A DNA stretch of 48,043 nt from Embleya sp040605455 (GCF_040605455.1 NZ_JBEXCV010000060.1:1-48043); one strand, 5' to 3'; counted from the first letter of the stretch, positions 21,217-29,936 are shown. Translations and numbers: made by a program. Notes: generated by a model not told the origin, from the sequence alone.

Positions 21217-21519
21217 TCACGATCGTGGATCGTCCAACACGTCGTCGAGTCGGCGCGAGTACTCCGCAGCGATCAACAGCATCGTCAGGGCGAACTGCTC
21301 CATGTCGGCGGAGCAGTGGCGAAGCAGGATGCGATCTCCCGCGCGTTCGATGCACGCGTGCGGGGAGCGCTTGAGGAAAGTCGCGGCCCGAGGGGTGAGT
21401 ACCCAATCCCCCATACGGAAGGTTCGTTGGGCGAGTGCGGGAGGAGCCGCGACGGAGGCGGATGCTCTGGGGGTCACGCCGAGGGTAACGACGCGCTTTC
21501 CTCGTGGGCGCTGGTCCAT
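21217..21519 (-). CDS. Small hypothetical protein upstream of the DUF2637 gene
   Basis: A frame of up to 100 residues. The part from about residue 36 looks protein-like (MGDWVLTPRAATFLKRSPHA, then RILLRHCSADMEQFALTMLL), with a helical C-terminus. I do not recognise it. The start is uncertain: ATG 21519 and ATG 21414 both lack a clear ribosome binding site. It is 58 bases upstream of the DUF2637 gene in the same direction. Confidence 0.4.
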   Translation of the reverse strand: MDQRPRGKRVVTLGVTPRASASVAAPPALAQRTFRMGDWVLTPRAATFLKRSPHACIERAGDRILLRHCSADMEQFALTMLLIAAEYSRRLDDVLDDPRS

Positions 21520-22190
21520 AACGGTGAACTACGGCCCGCGTTCCTGTCCTTTTCGACCTCGCGTCGCACATTTCCGAACACCGGCCGCGTGGAGGACTGC
21601 CCCCAAGTACGCGAATTCCGTGCCGCCAAAGGGATGTGTGACCGCACCGGCCGGCCTCTTCACCTTCGCAACGAACAACTCTCGGATTGGTAAAGATTAG
21701 GAAAACCGGCCGAATGGCAGTCTTATCTTCCGTCATGTTCATATTCGGGTGAACACCTTGTAATCCCCGCAGAGCCACGAACCCGTGCCGACAAGGCCAC
21801 GACATGCGGGCAGTCGAACGCGTCGGCGCGCGCTCGACGCAAATGCCCCCGCTCGACGTAGCGGTCCGGATCGCACACCCTTGCTCGGCGCCAGGTGATC
21901 TCGGTGCGAACTTCGACGTCGGGACGGTTGCGCGATCGGCGCAGCAGGGCGACGGCAGCGTCGACGCCCGCCGTAACGGCGGCTGTGACGAAGCGGTGTG
22001 CGGTGTCGGGTCGGGCATCGCAGTGGCGTCCGAGCCGGCCTTTGATCCGATGTCATGCTCCACGCGTCGGACGTGCAACACGGCGACCGGGTCCACCGTT
22101 CATGGAGTAGCCGCGCGAAAGGCCCTTTCCACGCCGGGAATTGGCGCGGCCGCTTCTTCCCGACGGGGAAGGGCTGTGCCTCGCAACGGG
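21520..22190. other. Intergenic with AT-rich tract
   Basis: No supported gene. Bases about 21680-21760 are clearly AT-richer than the surroundings and may hold promoters, but no hexamer pair stands out. Confidence 0.4.
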
Positions 22191-22241
22191 ACAGGGAACA
22201 GCCCCGAACCGCGGGGATGCGCGGTTCGGGGCCGTTCCTGT
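22191..22241 (-). terminator. Long imperfect hairpin downstream of the 44-residue gene
   Basis: ACAGGGAACAGCCCCGAACC (continuing GCG to 22213) pairs with 22220-22241 with one mismatch and one bulge, giving about 21 paired bases around a 6-base loop. It lies 54 bases past the stop of the small gene at 22295-22429. No T-run. Confidence 0.6.
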
Positions 22242-22294
22242 CGTCGCGCGGGCGACCGGCGGAGGGGGGTGCCGGGGCGTGCCCGTGGACGGGT

Positions 22295-22429
22295 CTACCG
22301 CGGCTCGCCGCTCCGGATCCGGATCCGGTCCACGATGGTCTCGATCCGCGGATCGAACATGCAATCGTCGCCGACGACGACCCTGCGGAGGCGGCGCTCG
22401 TCGTTGATCCATGCACGGATGACCCACAT
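22295..22429 (-). CDS. Small 44-residue hypothetical protein
   Basis: A short gene with a very good ribosome binding site (GGAGGT, 7 bases before ATG 22429) and a strong terminator-like hairpin downstream. The product begins MWVIRAWINDERRLRRVVVG and continues with one cysteine (DDCMFDPRIE) to a basic C-terminus (RIRIRSGEPR). It has no transmembrane segment or signal peptide and alternates hydrophobic and charged residues, suggesting a small beta/alpha fold. I do not recognise the family. Complete small-gene architecture with its own terminator argues for a real gene. Confidence 0.55.
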   Translation of the reverse strand: MWVIRAWINDERRLRRVVVGDDCMFDPRIETIVDRIRIRSGEPR

Positions 22430-23089
22430 TTCGGGACCTCCAGAACCGGGACCGAGAACAGTACTCCGCCGATCCGACAAGAAAAAGAGGGTCGCGGCGC
22501 GAACCGCAGCCGACGGGAGCATCGAAACGGGCTCGTCCGTGGACTCCGCACACCATCCGGTCCCGGCCTGAGTTGGAAGAGCAGGCCGGCTCTCCTCCCC
22601 CGGCCCGACCTCGTGTGACACACCACGACCCCAGGGAACGGCTCGCCGGTTCGGGTGAATGCGCGTACCGGATCCGGCGAGGCGCCCGCGCCTGCCGCCC
22701 GCGCGGGCGCGATGGTGGGGCGTGTCGCGGGGTGTTCGCGTGTGGGCCCGAACATCCCCGTCGACACACCGCGGCCGGCCGCCCCGCCCCTCGGGCGCCC
22801 GGCCGCGCCTCACCCTCCCGGGGCGCCGGGTAGGCCGGGGAGGCATCGTGGTGGTACAGGGACGCGGACAAGGCAGCGCACGCAGATGTTGGTCGCGTTG
22901 GGGGCGTACCGATGCGAACGCCGCCGTCGGCCGACTGCTTGGCTCCACCGCAGCACCGTTGACGTGTGGCTCCGGAAGCCGAACGGCTTCGGACCCGCCT
23001 GCGTCACCGAAATCACCCAGCGCGGCACCAGCCCGGATCGGGGCAGGATCGAGTGCCCTGCCTGCGCACGCTGGTCGTGGAAGACTGGT
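22430..23089. other. Intergenic, no gene seen
   Basis: Frames are open on both strands, but none shows recognisable protein features. It probably includes the promoter of the 44-residue gene (AT-richer stretch about 22478-22492) and eroded sequence upstream of the NRPS remnant. Confidence 0.35.
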
Positions 23090-23338
23090 GTCGGCGTACT
23101 CGGCTCGCCGGCAGGGGAATGCGCCGGAGTGGGAGCCGTTGCCGGTGCAGTACACGGATTACACGCTGTGGCAGCGGCAGTTGCTGGGCGATGAGGCCGA
23201 CCCGGGGAGCATCGCGGCGAAGCAACTGGGCTACTGGCGTGCGGAGTTGACCGGACACCGGAGCCGGTGCAGTTGCCGGTGGACCGGCCGCGGCCTACGG
23301 AGGGCAGCCACCGCGGCGGCGACGTCCTCTTCCGTTCC
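23090..23338 (+). pseudogene. NRPS condensation-domain fragment (frameshifted)
   Basis: One frame reads LVSAYSARRQGNAPEWEPLP, then VQYTDYTLWQRQLLGDEADP and KQLGYWRAELTG, the classic segment of a nonribosomal peptide synthetase condensation domain after the HHxxxDG region. Near 23255 sense passes to another frame (PEPVQLPVDRPRPTEGSHRGG), which continues the same domain. No HHxxxDG motif, adenylation or carrier domain is nearby, so this is a relic of a larger gene, broken by a frameshift and truncated on both sides. Confidence 0.75.
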
Positions 23339-23383
23339 CGTACTCCCCTATGTCGGGCGGCACGGCCGTGGCATCATCGCCGT

Positions 23384-23707
23384 ATGGAGGTCATTGACGC
23401 CGGCCGGTTCGCACCCGCCGCAGACGGGTCCGCCGACTACGTCGAGCACCTGCGGGTGCCCGCACTCAGCTTCGGGACGTACTCGATCCCCGCCGGACAA
23501 CCCGACGATCAGGCCCCGCATTCGGAGGACGAGATCTACGCCGTGGCCGGCGGCCGCGGGAGGTTCACCTCCGGCGGCCGCACGATCGACGTCGGTCCCG
23601 GCTCCACGCTGTTCGTCCCGGCGGGCGAGGAGCACCGCTTCCACGACGTCACCGAGGACCTCACGGTGCTGGTCTTCTTCGCACCCGCCTACACCGGGCG
23701 CCCCTGA
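23384..23707 (+). CDS. Cupin-domain protein
   Basis: A 107-residue single-domain cupin. Motif 1 is approximated by PHSEDEIYAVAGGRGRFTSG (His, Glu and Glu as possible metal ligands) and motif 2 by PAGEEHRFHDVTEDL (His). The ATG at 23384 defines MEVIDAGRFAPAADG. Such small cupins may be metal-dependent isomerases, dioxygenases or simply binding proteins; the sequence does not say which. It directly follows the NRPS remnant and is convergent with the gene at 23809-24300. Confidence 0.75.
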   Translation: MEVIDAGRFAPAADGSADYVEHLRVPALSFGTYSIPAGQPDDQAPHSEDEIYAVAGGRGRFTSGGRTIDVGPGSTLFVPAGEEHRFHDVTEDLTVLVFFAPAYTGRP

Positions 23708-23808
23708 CCCGAACCCCTGCCCACCGAGTGCGGCAGCCGTCGCCGAGCGTCTTCCCCCGGCCGCTGCGTCCTGCGAAGTCGTGGCGAGACGATACGGTTC
23801 GGCCGTTC

Positions 23809-24300
23809 TCAGTCGTCCGGTTCGACGATCCGCATCAGGGTCAGGTCGGGCAGGTCGAGGTGGAGCAGGCAACCGCGTCCGGAGATGGTTCCGTGGTAGG
23901 CGAGATCGTCCACGTCGACCCCCATGGCGGCGATCGCGTCGACGAGCATGGTCGCCGCGCTGTCGGCGTGTCCGCTGTTCCGTACGGCGTCGTCGAAGCG
24001 TCGTTGCCATCGATCGCCGCTTTTGGTCCAGCCGAGCCGGTCGGGGTCGGTCCCCGGTTCCGCGTGGTGGTTGAACGCCTCTATGCACAGGTCAAGTCCA
24101 TCGCTCCACGCGCTGACGTATCTGAGCCGGTCGCGGCCGGATTGAAAGTGAAGGATGAACCTGCCGGGGAACGCGGGCATGTCCGCGCACAAGGCGCGCA
24201 GTGTGGTGGCCAGTTCGGCCTCCGCTCGGGGCCACGTCCGGGTGGGGGCCAGGCGTGGTTCGGGGCTGGGCAGATCGGCCGGCTCTCCGGCGCGCCACAC
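23809..24300 (-). CDS. Hypothetical protein (possible YbjN/TY-Chap-like fold)
   Basis: A 163-residue frame with good coding bias. It has an N-terminal helical region (RAEAELATTLRALCADMP), a strand-rich middle (GRFILHFQSG then LRYVSAWSDG), GWTKSGDRWQRRFDD, a helix, and a final beta hairpin (YHGTISGRGCLLHLDLPDLT). The alternation resembles small chaperone-like or YbjN-type folds, but I do not recognise a family with confidence. GTG 24300 lacks a clear ribosome binding site and the true start may be internal. It is co-directional with and downstream of the acyltransferase gene. Confidence 0.55.
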   Translation of the reverse strand: MWRAGEPADLPSPEPRLAPTRTWPRAEAELATTLRALCADMPAFPGRFILHFQSGRDRLRYVSAWSDGLDLCIEAFNHHAEPGTDPDRLGWTKSGDRWQRRFDDAVRNSGHADSAATMLVDAIAAMGVDVDDLAYHGTISGRGCLLHLDLPDLTLMRIVEPDD

Positions 24301-24428
24301 TCCGTGCTTCAGGCCTGCGGCGTCGTTGTCGCGCGCGGTGTCGAGCGGCGTGAACTCATCGGTCCACCGGGTCGACGAGTCGGTACGTCAGTGCCGGACG
24401 GGTTCCGACGTCCGGACGGGAAGGGTGG

Positions 24429-25730
24429 TCAGCGTGTCGCGGTGTGCTCCGGGTCGCCCGGTGCCGGGGCGGCGACTGCTCCCGACGCGATCGCGGCAGG
24501 GGCGGCGCGCGGGGTGCGTTCGAGGGCGTCGAGTTCGGCGAGCCATCGGGTGGGAAGTTCGTCGACGGCGGGCAGGCTGGGATCGGCGACCACGGCCAGG
24601 TGCGCGGTTCCGGCGTATTCGGCCAGGCAGATCGACAGGTGGTGACCGGGAGGCAGGAACATCAGCGGTAGCAGGGTGTGGATGCTGTGGCCGTGGAGTT
24701 CGAGTGGTTGGGCGGGGCCGGGGACATAGGTCGACACCAGGGTGGTGCGCCGCGGGTGCAGGGACAGTGCCATGGCCCGGCCGTGCCAGCGGGTGGGCAG
24801 CGTGTCGAACAGGGTGTCCGCGTCGGGGTCGTATCGGCCGCTTCGGATGTCCGCGGTGGCCAAGTATGTGGCGGCCAGCCGCTCGGCGGCGGTGGGCGTT
24901 CGGCAGGGCAACGCGACACGGACACCGCGATGGAAGTTGCCCACCGCGTTGCTCGTGTCGCTGCGTCGGGTGTCGAGGGGGACCATCGCCTGCACGGTGC
25001 CTGCGGCGTCGTCGGGCAGCCAGGGCCGCAGAGCGCCGGCAAGGGCGGCGAGGTAGACGTCGTTGAGATTGGTACCACCCGCCCGCGCGATGGCCTTCAT
25101 GCGGGTCAGCGGAGTGTGGGCCCATCGGCGTCGCGGTGGACCGGTCGGGGCCCGCACACCCGCGGGGCCCAGGGTGACCGCCTGCCCGGGCAGTGCGATG
25201 TCGGCGACCCCGCGCAGCAGGGCGCGCACGCGGCGGGGTGTCCACGACGTTGGTGGTTTGGGCGGTGTGCGGCGAGGCCGCAGACCGGGTTCGCCCAGCG
25301 CGGCGAGCATGATCCCGATCAGGGACATGCCGTCCAGGAGGCCGTGGTGGGCGCGCAGGAGCAGGGCGAACTCGTTGTCACGGTGGCCGTGAAACAGGGT
25401 CACGCCCCAGGTGACCTCCGTAAGGGGCTGGGCGCACCCGCGCTCGATCGCCGCGTGCAGCGCGACTTCACCGCCGTCGGTGGGCAGTTCGAACTTCTCC
25501 AGGTGATCGGCGGGCGCGGCCGGGCCACGCGCGTTCGCGCCGGGCGCGCGGGCTCGGTCGCGCAGCGGCGGGTGGGCCGCGCGGACCATGTCGATCAACA
25601 CGAGCAGTTCGTCGGTCGAGGGCACGGGGCCGGAGACCACGGCCACCCCACCGATCTCCATGGTCGAGTGGGGGTGTGCCGCCCCGTAATGGAACCAGCG
25701 TTCGCCCGCCGCGCTGTCACGCTCGTGCAT
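24429..25730 (-). CDS. WS/DGAT-like acyltransferase
   Basis: A 433-residue protein of the wax ester synthase/diacylglycerol acyltransferase fold, with the active-site motif HHGLLDG (H128, H129, D133, G134) shared with condensation-type acyltransferases. Later conserved pieces are GTNLNDVYLAALAGALR, MVPLDTR and VSTYVPGP, the last being the WS/DGAT C-terminal PGP-type signature. CGGAGAA lies 7 bases before ATG 25730. Family members transfer acyl groups from CoA to alcohols, but homologues act on amines or are unassigned. It is co-directional with the PLP enzyme gene 196 bases upstream, so it might acylate a product derived from it; this is inference. Confidence 0.75.
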   Translation of the reverse strand: MHERDSAAGERWFHYGAAHPHSTMEIGGVAVVSGPVPSTDELLVLIDMVRAAHPPLRDRARAPGANARGPAAPADHLEKFELPTDGGEVALHAAIERGCAQPLTEVTWGVTLFHGHRDNEFALLLRAHHGLLDGMSLIGIMLAALGEPGLRPRRTPPKPPTSWTPRRVRALLRGVADIALPGQAVTLGPAGVRAPTGPPRRRWAHTPLTRMKAIARAGGTNLNDVYLAALAGALRPWLPDDAAGTVQAMVPLDTRRSDTSNAVGNFHRGVRVALPCRTPTAAERLAATYLATADIRSGRYDPDADTLFDTLPTRWHGRAMALSLHPRRTTLVSTYVPGPAQPLELHGHSIHTLLPLMFLPPGHHLSICLAEYAGTAHLAVVADPSLPAVDELPTRWLAELDALERTPRAAPAAIASGAVAAPAPGDPEHTATR

Positions 25731-25926
25731 GGTGTTCTCCGTTCGATGTCGTTCGCGCGGCGCGGGTGCGGGTTCGTGGGCGTGTACGCGCTTCGCGGTC
25801 GGCGCGCACGAGGTGGGCGATCGTGCGCCCACGGTCCTCGGCCTGCCCTCCGGTACGCGTTCCGCATTGCCGAGGCAGGTACCGCCACCGGAGCGTGGTG
25901 GCGGGTGGGCGCGGACGCGTTCGTGG

Positions 25927-27390
25927 TCACCGGGCGCCCACCGAGATCGTCGCCGGCGCCTCGGAGGGCGTGGGCGAGTCGTCGGGGATCGCGGCGGCGA
26001 CCTCGCGCACCAGGGCCCAGGCGTTGCGGACGGAGGTCTGCGAGGCCAGGCGCGAGCCCAGGGCCGCGCGCAGGACGTAGCGGCCGTCGACGGTGGTGGG
26101 GGTCACCAGGATTCGGTGGGTGGCGTCCAGGTCGGTGCGCAGGCGTTCGGTGCGCGTGTTGTCGCCGGCGAGACGAAAGCACACCAGCCCGAGCGTGTGC
26201 GAGACCAGTTCGAAGCCGGGGCTGTCCCGGACCAGGTCGGCGAACAGTTCGGCAAGGGAGAGCTGCTCGCGAATGTGCGCGCGCAGGCCCTCGATGCCGT
26301 GGGTACGCAGGACGAACCACAGCTTCAGGGCCCGGAAGGGGTGCATGAGCGGCACCTGCCAGTCCCGGAAGTCGGTGACGTCGCCCGAGTCGCTGGCCCG
26401 GTTGCGCAGGAAGTCCGGGCGGATGTCCATGGCCGCGGTGAGGCTGCGCCGGTCGGCCACCCACATCGCGTCGCAGGGCGGTCCCGTCAGCAGCCACTTG
26501 TGACAGTTGACGGCGTAGGAGTCGGCGTGTTCGACGCCGTCGTTGATCCAGCGGTTCTCCGGGCAGATGGCGGCCGATCCCGCGTAGGCGGCGTCCACGT
26601 GCAGCCACGCCCCGAATTCGCGGCACACCGCGGCGATGTCGGCGACGGGATCGATGGCGCAGGTGCCCGTGGTGCCGACGGAGGCGACCACGATCGCCGG
26701 AACGACGCCCGCGGCGCGGTCGGCCGTCAGTTGCTCGCGGAGGGCGCGGGGGTCCATCTCGCAGGTGCCCGCCGTGGTGGCGATCAGGGCCGGTTCCCCC
26801 AGGCCCGCGATGCGCGAGGCCTTGGGGACACAGGAGTTGGCCTGGTCGGTGCAGTACAGGCGGTAGCGTCCCTCGGTGCCGTGCTCGCGCCAGCGCCCGT
26901 CCGAGGCCCGGTACAGGGCGGCGACCACCGCCACCAGGACCGCCGATGACGCGGAGTCCTGCAGGACTCCGCCGCCTTCCCCGTCGCCGAGGAACCGCTC
27001 GGGCAGGCCCAGCGCGACCGCGAGCTGGTCCAGCACCGCTTCCTCGAGTTCGGTGGCGGCCGGACCCGTCGACCACATCATGTGCTGGACCGCCAGACCC
27101 GACGCCAGGAGCTCGCCCACCACCGACGCGGGGCTGGTCTGGGTGGGGTAGTAGCCCAGGAACGACGGATGTTGCCAGTGCACGAGCCCGGGCATCACCA
27201 GACGCCGTACATCGGCCAGCACGTCCCGGATCGGTTCACCGTGCGCCGGCACGTGGTCGGGCAGCATCGCGCGCACGTCGCCCGGCCGGAGGTCGGGTGT
27301 CACCGGCAGGCGCTCCTCGCGCAGGTCCTCCCAATAGTCCTCGAGAATCTCCGCGACCACGCCGATCGCGCCACGAAACGAATCTTCCAT
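25927..27390 (-). CDS. PLP-dependent aromatic amino acid decarboxylase / candidate aldehyde synthase
   Basis: A 487-residue group II PLP enzyme of the DOPA/tryptophan decarboxylase family. PLP binds Lys298 in NCHKWLLTG; HVDAAYAGS carries the Asp that contacts the pyridine nitrogen; W-HPSFLGYYPT and HMMWSTGPAATELE are typical substrate-pocket regions. Two residues stand out. The PLP-stacking His (His192 in animal DOPA decarboxylase, DQAHSS) is Asn185 here (DQANSC). The catalytic-loop Tyr (Tyr332) is Phe327 (RPDFL), exactly 29 residues after the PLP lysine as in the animal enzyme. In insects and plants these changes respectively mark enzymes that make aromatic acetaldehydes instead of amines. 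ATG 27390 follows CAGGGAT. It is divergent, 55 bases apart, from a PrnB-like gene. Confidence 0.85.
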   Translation of the reverse strand: MEDSFRGAIGVVAEILEDYWEDLREERLPVTPDLRPGDVRAMLPDHVPAHGEPIRDVLADVRRLVMPGLVHWQHPSFLGYYPTQTSPASVVGELLASGLAVQHMMWSTGPAATELEEAVLDQLAVALGLPERFLGDGEGGGVLQDSASSAVLVAVVAALYRASDGRWREHGTEGRYRLYCTDQANSCVPKASRIAGLGEPALIATTAGTCEMDPRALREQLTADRAAGVVPAIVVASVGTTGTCAIDPVADIAAVCREFGAWLHVDAAYAGSAAICPENRWINDGVEHADSYAVNCHKWLLTGPPCDAMWVADRRSLTAAMDIRPDFLRNRASDSGDVTDFRDWQVPLMHPFRALKLWFVLRTHGIEGLRAHIREQLSLAELFADLVRDSPGFELVSHTLGLVCFRLAGDNTRTERLRTDLDATHRILVTPTTVDGRYVLRAALGSRLASQTSVRNAWALVREVAAAIPDDSPTPSEAPATISVGAR

Positions 27391-27445
27391 AGAAATCCCT
27401 GACATGCCGGGTAACGTACAGTACAAAACCACTGAAATGGGGCAT
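27391..27445. promoter_or_regulatory. Compact divergent promoter region
   Basis: Only 55 bases separate two divergent start codons, so both promoters must overlap here and each other's coding ends. An inverted repeat GTAC-A-GTAC lies at 27416-27424, and the tract is AT-richer than its surroundings. Shared regulation is likely. Confidence 0.4.
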
Positions 27446-28423
27446 ATGACAAGCGAATCCGTGCTGTGGCTCGCTCCTCCCCACCGCCTCCCCCACGACC
27501 TGGCGACCCTGCGCGAGTCCGCGAGCCGACCCGATCGGCACCACATGCCCCCCGACCACCGACGCCTCCCCGATGGCGCGCCCCGCGAAGCCGCGTTCGA
27601 CGAGTACTTCGCGGTCGCACGTTGCGCCTGCGCCCCGGCGCCCCTGTTGATCGGCGCCTTGGACGCCACTCTCGCCGAGGTGCGGGCCTTCTCCCGGCAC
27701 GCGGACGGCACGTTGACGGAGCCCGATCTGGAGCTCGCCGCGTACGCGGCCGGGTTGACCTCCGGGACCGATTCCGCCGAGCCCCCGACGGACGCCACGG
27801 TGCGCGAGCGCTGGGTCCAGGGACACCGATTGTTCTTCGCCCTCACCCAGGCCACCGTCGTCGCCCTGCGACACGCCCTCCACGCTCCCTCGCCCGACGG
27901 GTCCGCCCTCGGTCTGGAGAGCGCCGCGCACTTCCTGCGCGCCTGCGCGGCCGCCCTGCGCGTCACCGCGTCCTTCGGCGTCGACGACTACCACGAGATC
28001 GTCCGGCCCTCGATGGCTCCGCCACACGTCGCCCGAGCCGGATTCTCCGGCCTGTGGTCGGCCGATCACCGCATCCTGGTGCGGGACCTGCGCAAGTGGG
28101 GTCTGGTCGCGCCGGCGAAGTCCTCCAGCCTGCGCCCCGCTCATCGGCACCTGGTCGAGGTCCTGACGGACGTCCACCACGCCCACGTGGGCGTCTGCTC
28201 GCGCTTCGTCGGCTCCGGGCCCTCGCTGCTCCGCGGCGAGGAACCGGGGGTACAGGCACTGGAACGCCTGTGTCACCGGCGCCGCGCCGGCCTGGACGCC
28301 GGGCCTGCGACCAAGCCGGCCGGCCGACCGGCGCCCAAAACGGACACCGCACTCTGCCCTGTCCCGGACCGTACCCCGGAGCGGGCCACCATCCCTTCGG
28401 CCGGCCGTATGTCCCGGCCCTGA
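27446..28423 (+). CDS. PrnB-family-like (DUF1864) haem-dependent enzyme candidate
   Basis: A 325-residue protein from ATG 27446 (weak GGGG upstream). The C-terminal half has motifs I associate with PrnB-type members of the indoleamine/tryptophan dioxygenase superfamily: EIVRPSMAPPHVARAGFSGL with SADHRILVRDL, then HHAHVGVCSRFVGSGPSLLR and a final LERL..RRR. PrnB rearranges 7-chlorotryptophan in pyrrolnitrin synthesis, but most family members are uncharacterised. The last about 40 residues are proline-rich and disordered. Its divergent partner is an aromatic amino acid decarboxylase-like enzyme, so both may use tryptophan or a related substrate. Family assignment is from memory of motifs and moderately sure. 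Confidence 0.5.
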   Translation: MTSESVLWLAPPHRLPHDLATLRESASRPDRHHMPPDHRRLPDGAPREAAFDEYFAVARCACAPAPLLIGALDATLAEVRAFSRHADGTLTEPDLELAAYAAGLTSGTDSAEPPTDATVRERWVQGHRLFFALTQATVVALRHALHAPSPDGSALGLESAAHFLRACAAALRVTASFGVDDYHEIVRPSMAPPHVARAGFSGLWSADHRILVRDLRKWGLVAPAKSSSLRPAHRHLVEVLTDVHHAHVGVCSRFVGSGPSLLRGEEPGVQALERLCHRRRAGLDAGPATKPAGRPAPKTDTALCPVPDRTPERATIPSAGRMSRP

Positions 28424-28673
28424 GAAGGCGGGTCGCCCCGAGGGCGGAACCGCCGTCGAGCCGCACCGTGGCCTGGCGCGACGACGTCGACGACGCCGAC
28501 ATCCGTACCTGGTGACCCCTCACCGTCAAGGTGCCGTCCTCGTGGTTGTCACGCCTGTGAGGCGATGCTGCCGCGCCCACGGGATCGGCATGGGGAGGCG
28601 GGCCATGGCTTACCCGGCAACTGTGGTGGCGGAGGCCATGTGCCCGCGGTAACGCGGTTTCTACGGTGTCGCC

Positions 28674-29468
28674 ATGGAAACCAGCGCTATCACCGGCGAC
28701 CACTCGCCAACCCCCGCCACCGACCCATTCCTCACCGGGCGCGTCGCATTGGTAACCGGGGCGGCGAGCGGCATCGGACGGGCATGCGCCCTCGCCTTCG
28801 CCGCGGCGGGCGCGCCCGTGCACGTCGTCGACATCGCAGCCGACGCGGCCGAGGCGGTCGCCGACGAAATCGGCGGCACCGCGCACGGAACCGACCTGGC
28901 CGATCCCGTCGCCGTCGACGCCTTGCCGGCCCGGGTCGACATCGTGGTGAACAACGCCGGCCTGCAACATGTGGCGCCGATCCAGGACTTCCCCACCGAG
29001 TGGTTCACCCTCATCCACAAGGTGATGGTGGAAGCGCCCTTTCGCATCGTGCGCCGAACCCTGCCGCACATGTACGCGCAGAACTGGGGGCGCATCGTCA
29101 ACATCTCCTCGGTGCACGGCCTGCGGGCGAGCGCGTTCAAGTCGGCGTACGTGGCCGCCAAGCACGCCCTGGAGGGACTCAGCAAGGTCGCCGCGCTCGA
29201 AGGCGCTCCGTTTGGGGTGACCAGCAACTGCATCTGCCCCGGCTACGTCCGCACGCCGCTGACCGAGAACCAGATCGCCGCCCAGGCCACCACGCACGGC
29301 ATCCACGCCGACGACGTGATCCGCGACATCATGCTGGACCGCTCGGCGATCAAGCGGCTGATCGAACCCGACGAAGTCGCCGCAGCGGCTCTCTTCCTGT
29401 GTCGACCGCACGCCCGCCACGTCACCGGCACCTCGCTCGCGTTGGACGGCGGCTGGACCGCGCACTGA
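28674..29468 (+). CDS. bdhA: 3-Hydroxybutyrate dehydrogenase (SDR)
   Basis: A 264-residue short-chain dehydrogenase that oxidises D-3-hydroxybutyrate to acetoacetate with NAD+. The Rossmann motif TGAASGIG is at residues 28-35, NNAG follows, catalytic Ser is in NISSVHGLRAS, and Tyr159-x3-Lys163 is in YVAAK. The stretch HGLRASAFKSAYVAAKHALE with ALEGAPFGVTSN and the C-terminal DGGWTAH are diagnostic for this dehydrogenase within the SDRs. A short N-terminal extension (about 20 residues) precedes the usual start. It stands alone; the acetoacetate CoA-transferase often found beside it is missing. Confidence 0.85.
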   Translation: METSAITGDHSPTPATDPFLTGRVALVTGAASGIGRACALAFAAAGAPVHVVDIAADAAEAVADEIGGTAHGTDLADPVAVDALPARVDIVVNNAGLQHVAPIQDFPTEWFTLIHKVMVEAPFRIVRRTLPHMYAQNWGRIVNISSVHGLRASAFKSAYVAAKHALEGLSKVAALEGAPFGVTSNCICPGYVRTPLTENQIAAQATTHGIHADDVIRDIMLDRSAIKRLIEPDEVAAAALFLCRPHARHVTGTSLALDGGWTAH

Positions 29469-29747
29469 GCGGCGCGCCGAGGCCGCGCCCTGTCTCCGGA
29501 CCGCGCCGGCACCCGCGCCAGGCCCGGAAATTCTCGACTCGGCCCGGCGGACGCGCCGCGGCTGTCCGCATCACGTCGCGAGCGGCGTGATGCGCCGCGT
29601 CCGGGCGGCGTGGACCCCATCGACCGCGTGCGTGCCCATCGCACCGGCGGGGAGGGTCGCTCCGCCCGGACGCAATGTCCGCGCACGTGATGGTGTACAT
29701 CCCCATACCCGGACCCGTGGTTGTGTCCCGTGGCACCATGTCTCGCT

Positions 29748-29936
29748 CCGGCGGCAGCCTGACCCGAGCCAAGGACGAGCTGCACATCCACGTCAACACG
29801 GTCGTGCAACGACTGGACCGCATCGAGGCCCTGCTCCGGACCGGAGTGGAACCAGCCGCAGCAAGCGCTCGAACTGCAACTCGCCCTGCGCCTGCACCAA
29901 CTCACCGAACGCGCCTCGGCGAAACCGAACACCTGA
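29748..29936 (+). pseudogene. PucR/CdaR-type HTH domain fragment (frameshifted)
   Basis: GSLTRAKDELHIHVNTVVQR followed by LDRIEALL is the C-terminal helix-turn-helix of PucR/CdaR regulators. Near 29835 the sense moves one frame on (GPEWNQPQQALELQLALRLH), which is the usual end of this family, and stops at 29936. The GAF-like and middle domains are missing upstream, so it is both truncated and frameshifted. Confidence 0.7.

Noticed and set aside
22659..24074. A 471-codon plus frame containing the NRPS-like segment
   Set aside because: Only about 23090-23255 is protein-like; the rest is unrelated sequence overlapping the cupin and a minus-strand gene.
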